7,852 nucleotides of DNA from Clostridiales bacterium (GTDB lineage Bacteria; Bacillota; Clostridia; Tissierellales; Sedimentibacteraceae): contig DNNJ01000179.1 in assembly GCA_003487955.1 (NCBI GenBank), positions 1 through 7,852 on the forward strand. The letters run 5' to 3'. The notes under the pieces are model-generated. The model had not been told where the DNA came from. It saw only the letters and a program-made list of their open reading frames with translations, and did not search any database. The translations under genes and the position numbers were made by a program. This document shows, piece by piece, positions 5,885 to 7,852 of the stretch. Numbering within the stretch: position 1 is the first letter of the stretch; each line of letters begins with the position of its first letter.

Positions 5885-6871
5885 ATGCTTTTATTCAGGA
5901 TTGGACCTAGGCATTTGTTTTTAAGAACTGAAAATATCGAAGAAGTTACAAATTTTTTAGTGACGGGTCTTAATGGGGAAGTTGTGGATTTTTGGCAGGG
6001 GTTTGAAAAAGCATCGGAAAATTGCACCATTTGTTATATAACAGATATTAATCTCGAAAAAACCTATGTAGAGGATGCAAAGAAAATCGTTCTTGTTAAT
6101 AAAGCTTCTTCGTCTATACTCTGTTCAATTATTGGCAGTAAAGTATGCAGACTGCTGCAAAAGGTCGATATGGGACCTGCATCGATTGTAATGCGTGTTG
6201 CAGGTGATGAAAAAAAGATAGCAGATAAAATAAAGGAAATTTTAGGCGGTCAAGAAGTTGATTGGATAGAAGGCATCGGGATTGGCGAGAAGGATGATAC
6301 TATAATTGCTTTTACAAGAAAGGTACTTAGCGGACCGGTTGCAGATTTTTTGGATACTAAGCTGTTAATTGCAAGACCGATTAGAGAAGTTCAAGAAAGA
6401 TTGCGATTGGAGGGATTGAGATTAATCACCCAAAGCTTAGATGACAGTCAGTGGTATGAGCTTAGAATTAATATATACGATTCCTATGGAAATTATCAGA
6501 AACATTATGAAAGATTAATGTTTGTATTGTCAAAGTTGGAAATAGGCATGGTATTAGGAGAAAGCTGGACTAAGGACTTTGCAGTTATTCTTTATTCGGT
6601 ATTGACATACCAGGTGAGATTGTTTACATTTTATACACCTGTAGAAGTTAAGAAGATTTTAATGGCATTGGAATATACGGTAGAGGGCAAAAGGCTGGTT
6701 GACTTTGACCTTTACTATAAAAATAAAAAAGTATACTGGTACGAAGTTAATAAGAATAGAGGAAAAGGAAAAGAGAAGCTTGATGAAGCTAAGCTTTACA
6801 GGCAAGACCTTTATAAAAAGCTGAATCCCTCGGATATTGAAACCTTAGAAGCAATGGAAAAATCCATATGA
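5885..6871 (+). CDS. Protein of unknown function, 328 residues
   Basis: I do not recognise this protein. It has no signal peptide and no evident membrane helix, so it is probably cytosolic. The N-terminal part (1-135) looks alpha/beta. It contains a Gly-rich GIGIGEKDD stretch (130-138) that does not match a P-loop or Rossmann signature. The C-terminal part has LVDFDLYYKNKKVYWYEVNK (271-290), where acidic residues on adjacent strands (D273/D275 and E287) faintly recall a PD-(D/E)xK nuclease core, followed by a Lys/Arg-rich helix (291-311). That likeness is weak, because the expected final Lys is replaced by Asn. The ATG is preceded by AAAGGGGGA and lies 13 bp behind the phosphoesterase stop, so the two are almost certainly co-transcribed and probably act with the amidohydrolase. 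Base composition resembles its neighbours. Confidence 0.8.
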   Translation: MLLFRIGPRHLFLRTENIEEVTNFLVTGLNGEVVDFWQGFEKASENCTICYITDINLEKTYVEDAKKIVLVNKASSSILCSIIGSKVCRLLQKVDMGPASIVMRVAGDEKKIADKIKEILGGQEVDWIEGIGIGEKDDTIIAFTRKVLSGPVADFLDTKLLIARPIREVQERLRLEGLRLITQSLDDSQWYELRINIYDSYGNYQKHYERLMFVLSKLEIGMVLGESWTKDFAVILYSVLTYQVRLFTFYTPVEVKKILMALEYTVEGKRLVDFDLYYKNKKVYWYEVNKNRGKGKEKLDEAKLYRQDLYKKLNPSDIETLEAMEKSI

Positions 6872-6895
6872 CAAGGGACGGGGGAGCCGTCATAT
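6866..6895. repeat. GC-rich GGGACGG repeat with two alternative hairpins at the orphan gene's stop codon
   Basis: Perfect 7-bp arms ATATGAC (6866-6872) and GTCATAT (6889-6895) enclose GGGACGG (6875-6881). An inner alternative stem pairs GACGG (6877-6881) with CCGTC (6887-6891) around GGGAG. The two pairings are mutually exclusive. The outer arm includes the orphan gene's TGA stop. No T tract follows, so it is not a standard intrinsic terminator; a REP-type repeat is more likely. Confidence 0.5.
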
Positions 6896-6945
6896 TGTAT
6901 TGTTAAGTTGGAACATTTCTTCAATCAGTGCGTCTAAGGATTATA

Positions 6946-6952
6946 AGAGGTG
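6946..6952 (+). promoter_or_regulatory. Ribosome binding site fixing the start of the DUF3221-like gene
   Basis: AGAGGTGG precedes ATG 6959 by about six bases. An in-frame GTG at 6950 falls inside this site and would add only three residues (MVI), so the ATG is preferred. Confidence 0.65.
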
Positions 6953-6958
6953 GTTATT

Positions 6959-7306
6959 ATGAACAGAAAGTTGATTTTCTTTATAGTATTGCTTGTTTTA
7001 ACGATCATAATCGTTGCTGTAGTAAATAAATTTATAATAAATAACGACGGAAGTATTGAAGAAGTATCCTTCAATGCAACTGTACTTGAGAACAACGGCA
7101 ATTCTATATTGGTTAAACCGGAAGAAGGCTCACCGGAGCTTAATTCAAGCGATAAAATTGTTGTGAGGGTTCCTGTAGATAATGCTGTTCTAAAGGAGCT
7201 ATCGGAATTTACCGAAGGCAGCAAAGTAAAAATTACTTATAACGGAATGATTATGGAAAGTTATCCTGCACAAATAAATGCCTATAACGTTGAGTTCTCA
7301 AAATAA
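6959..7306 (+). CDS. Small membrane-anchored DUF3221-like (YobA-type) protein
   Basis: The 115-residue protein has a single N-terminal hydrophobic helix (about 4-24, after MNRK), so it is expected to sit in the membrane with its C-terminal domain outside. The rest resembles the DUF3221/YobA pattern: a beta-rich module with ATVLENNGNSILVKPEEG, an NSSDKIVVRV strand, SEFTEGSKVKITYNG and the closing MIMESYPAQI, a small OB-like fold known from Firmicutes secreted lipoproteins. There is no lipobox Cys, so it would be helix-anchored rather than lipidated. The function of this family is not known. It follows the orphan gene by 87 bp without a clear promoter, so it may be read through from the operon. 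The family assignment is from memory of the motif pattern. Confidence 0.7.
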   Translation: MNRKLIFFIVLLVLTIIIVAVVNKFIINNDGSIEEVSFNATVLENNGNSILVKPEEGSPELNSSDKIVVRVPVDNAVLKELSEFTEGSKVKITYNGMIMESYPAQINAYNVEFSK

Positions 7307-7313
7307 AATTTTA

Positions 7314-7351
7314 GGGACGGTTCTTTCGTTCTCCTCCTCATTATGTGGAGG
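7314..7351. repeat. GGGACGG repeat followed by a CCTCC/GGAGG hairpin
   Basis: GGGACGG (7314-7320) continues into TTCTTTCGTTCTCC. Immediately after, CCTCCTCA (7333-7340) pairs with TGTGGAGG (7344-7351) around TTA, with one T-T mismatch. The hairpin lies between the DUF3221-like gene and the GNAT gene, ending 15 bases before the GNAT ribosome binding site. It has no T tract. I read it as the third copy of the intergenic repeat type. Its GGAGG strand resembles a Shine-Dalgarno sequence, but no start codon is suitably placed after it. Confidence 0.5.
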
Positions 7352-7380
7352 GTATCGATTAAATTCGGAGGTGGGGAGTT

Positions 7381-7852
7381 ATGGTATTCAATAAGAAAAC
7401 CATTACATTGAAAAATGGTGAAGTATGTGTATTAAGAAGTCCTGAAGCTAAAGATGCAGAGATAATGCTTGAGTATTTAAAGAAGACAGCAGCTGAGACG
7501 GATTTTTTGCTGCGTTATCCTGAAGAAGTAATAATGACGATTGAAGAAGAAGTAGACTTTATAAATTCATTAAGGGAAGCTCCAAGAGATATATTGATTT
7601 GCGCATTCATTAACGATAAGCTTGTTGGCACAACACACTTAAGCGCTATTGGAGAACGGTTTAAAATATCTCATAGAGCATCTTTCGGAATAGCAGTTTT
7701 AAAGGAATCATGGCACATCGGAATAGGAAATGCTCTAATAACTGAAATATTAAAAATTGCAGAGGATACCGGGTTCGAACTGGTTGAGTTAGAGGTTGCA
7801 AGTCCAAATTACAATGCAATAGAATTATATAAGAAATTTGGATTTAAAATAT
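7381..7852 (+). CDS. GNAT-family N-acetyltransferase, 3' end cut by window
   Basis: 157 codons are visible and the gene runs off the right edge. GNAT enzymes transfer acetyl from acetyl-CoA to amines. The N-terminal strands (about 7-20) and an acidic helix (TIEEEVDFI, 53-61) lead to the central strands: ICAFINDKLVGTTHL (73-87) and HRASFGIAVLKESW (98-111). Motif A follows as WHIGIGNAL (111-119), matching the WxxGIG form of the acetyl-CoA pyrophosphate loop. Motif B ends with ASPNYNAIELYKKFGFK (about 140-156), the usual C-terminal helix and strand. A complete protein would need only about 15-25 more residues. GGAGGTG (7367-7373) is seven bases before the ATG, an excellent ribosome binding site. 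The acceptor substrate cannot be deduced. The gap from the DUF3221-like gene is 74 bp and contains a repeat. Confidence 0.9.
   Translation, partial: MVFNKKTITLKNGEVCVLRSPEAKDAEIMLEYLKKTAAETDFLLRYPEEVIMTIEEEVDFINSLREAPRDILICAFINDKLVGTTHLSAIGERFKISHRASFGIAVLKESWHIGIGNALITEILKIAEDTGFELVELEVASPNYNAIELYKKFGFKI

Noticed and set aside
6866..6895. Intrinsic terminator after the orphan gene
   Set aside because: The hairpins are real, but no run of T follows and the outer stem overlaps the stop codon.
6934..7224. 96-codon minus-strand open frame opposite the DUF3221-like gene
   Set aside because: It is antisense to a gene with a good ribosome binding site and recognisable pattern; its translation is Ser/Thr/Leu-rich and unrecognised.

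Overview
This 7.85 kb window is AT-rich. It has strong purine-rich ribosome binding sites, occasional TTG starts, and proteins that resemble those of anaerobic low-GC Firmicutes (Clostridia/Tissierellia). The catabolic genes suggest an amino-acid-fermenting anaerobe: a tryptophanase/tyrosine phenol-lyase family enzyme, an SDR-type L-threonine 3-dehydrogenase, and an M20 amidohydrolase that would release amino acids from N-acyl conjugates. That lineage is inferred from gene content and composition; no phylogenetic marker gene is present.

Left part (1-2830): the 5' end of a tryptophanase-like gene runs off the left edge on the minus strand. It is divergent from a membrane-anchored c-di-GMP signalling protein with PAS, degenerate GGDEF and intact EAL domains. 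This protein appears to have lost most of its extracellular solute-binding sensor domain in frame. The shared intergenic region (354-564) holds a good promoter for the lyase gene and, for the signalling gene, a weaker promoter with a dyad in its spacer. The signalling gene converges on the threonine dehydrogenase gene. Between them is an 85-bp imperfect inverted repeat.

Middle (2829-4088): threonine dehydrogenase is on the minus strand, most likely starting at a TTG directly behind a GGGAGGT ribosome binding site. The roughly 300-bp divergent region upstream of it contains a small GACA/TGTC palindrome, an 11-bp direct repeat pair, a strong extended -10 promoter for the rightward operon, and a GC-rich tandem repeat in that operon's leader.

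Right part (4089-7852): a probable rightward operon encodes an M20D amidohydrolase, a YfcE-like metallophosphoesterase with an altered first metal motif, and a 328-residue protein I do not recognise. It is followed by a small membrane-anchored DUF3221-like protein and the 5' part of a GNAT acetyltransferase gene. Three intergenic spots (about 4043, 6875 and 7314) carry a GGGACGG core within GC-rich, hairpin-prone sequence. They look like dispersed REP-type repeats and contrast with the AT-rich surroundings.

No rRNA, tRNA, CRISPR array, intact transposase or convincing intrinsic terminator with a long T tract was seen. The best candidates for something undescribed are the amidohydrolase/phosphoesterase/orphan operon, the sensor-deleted phosphodiesterase, and the GGGACGG repeat family.
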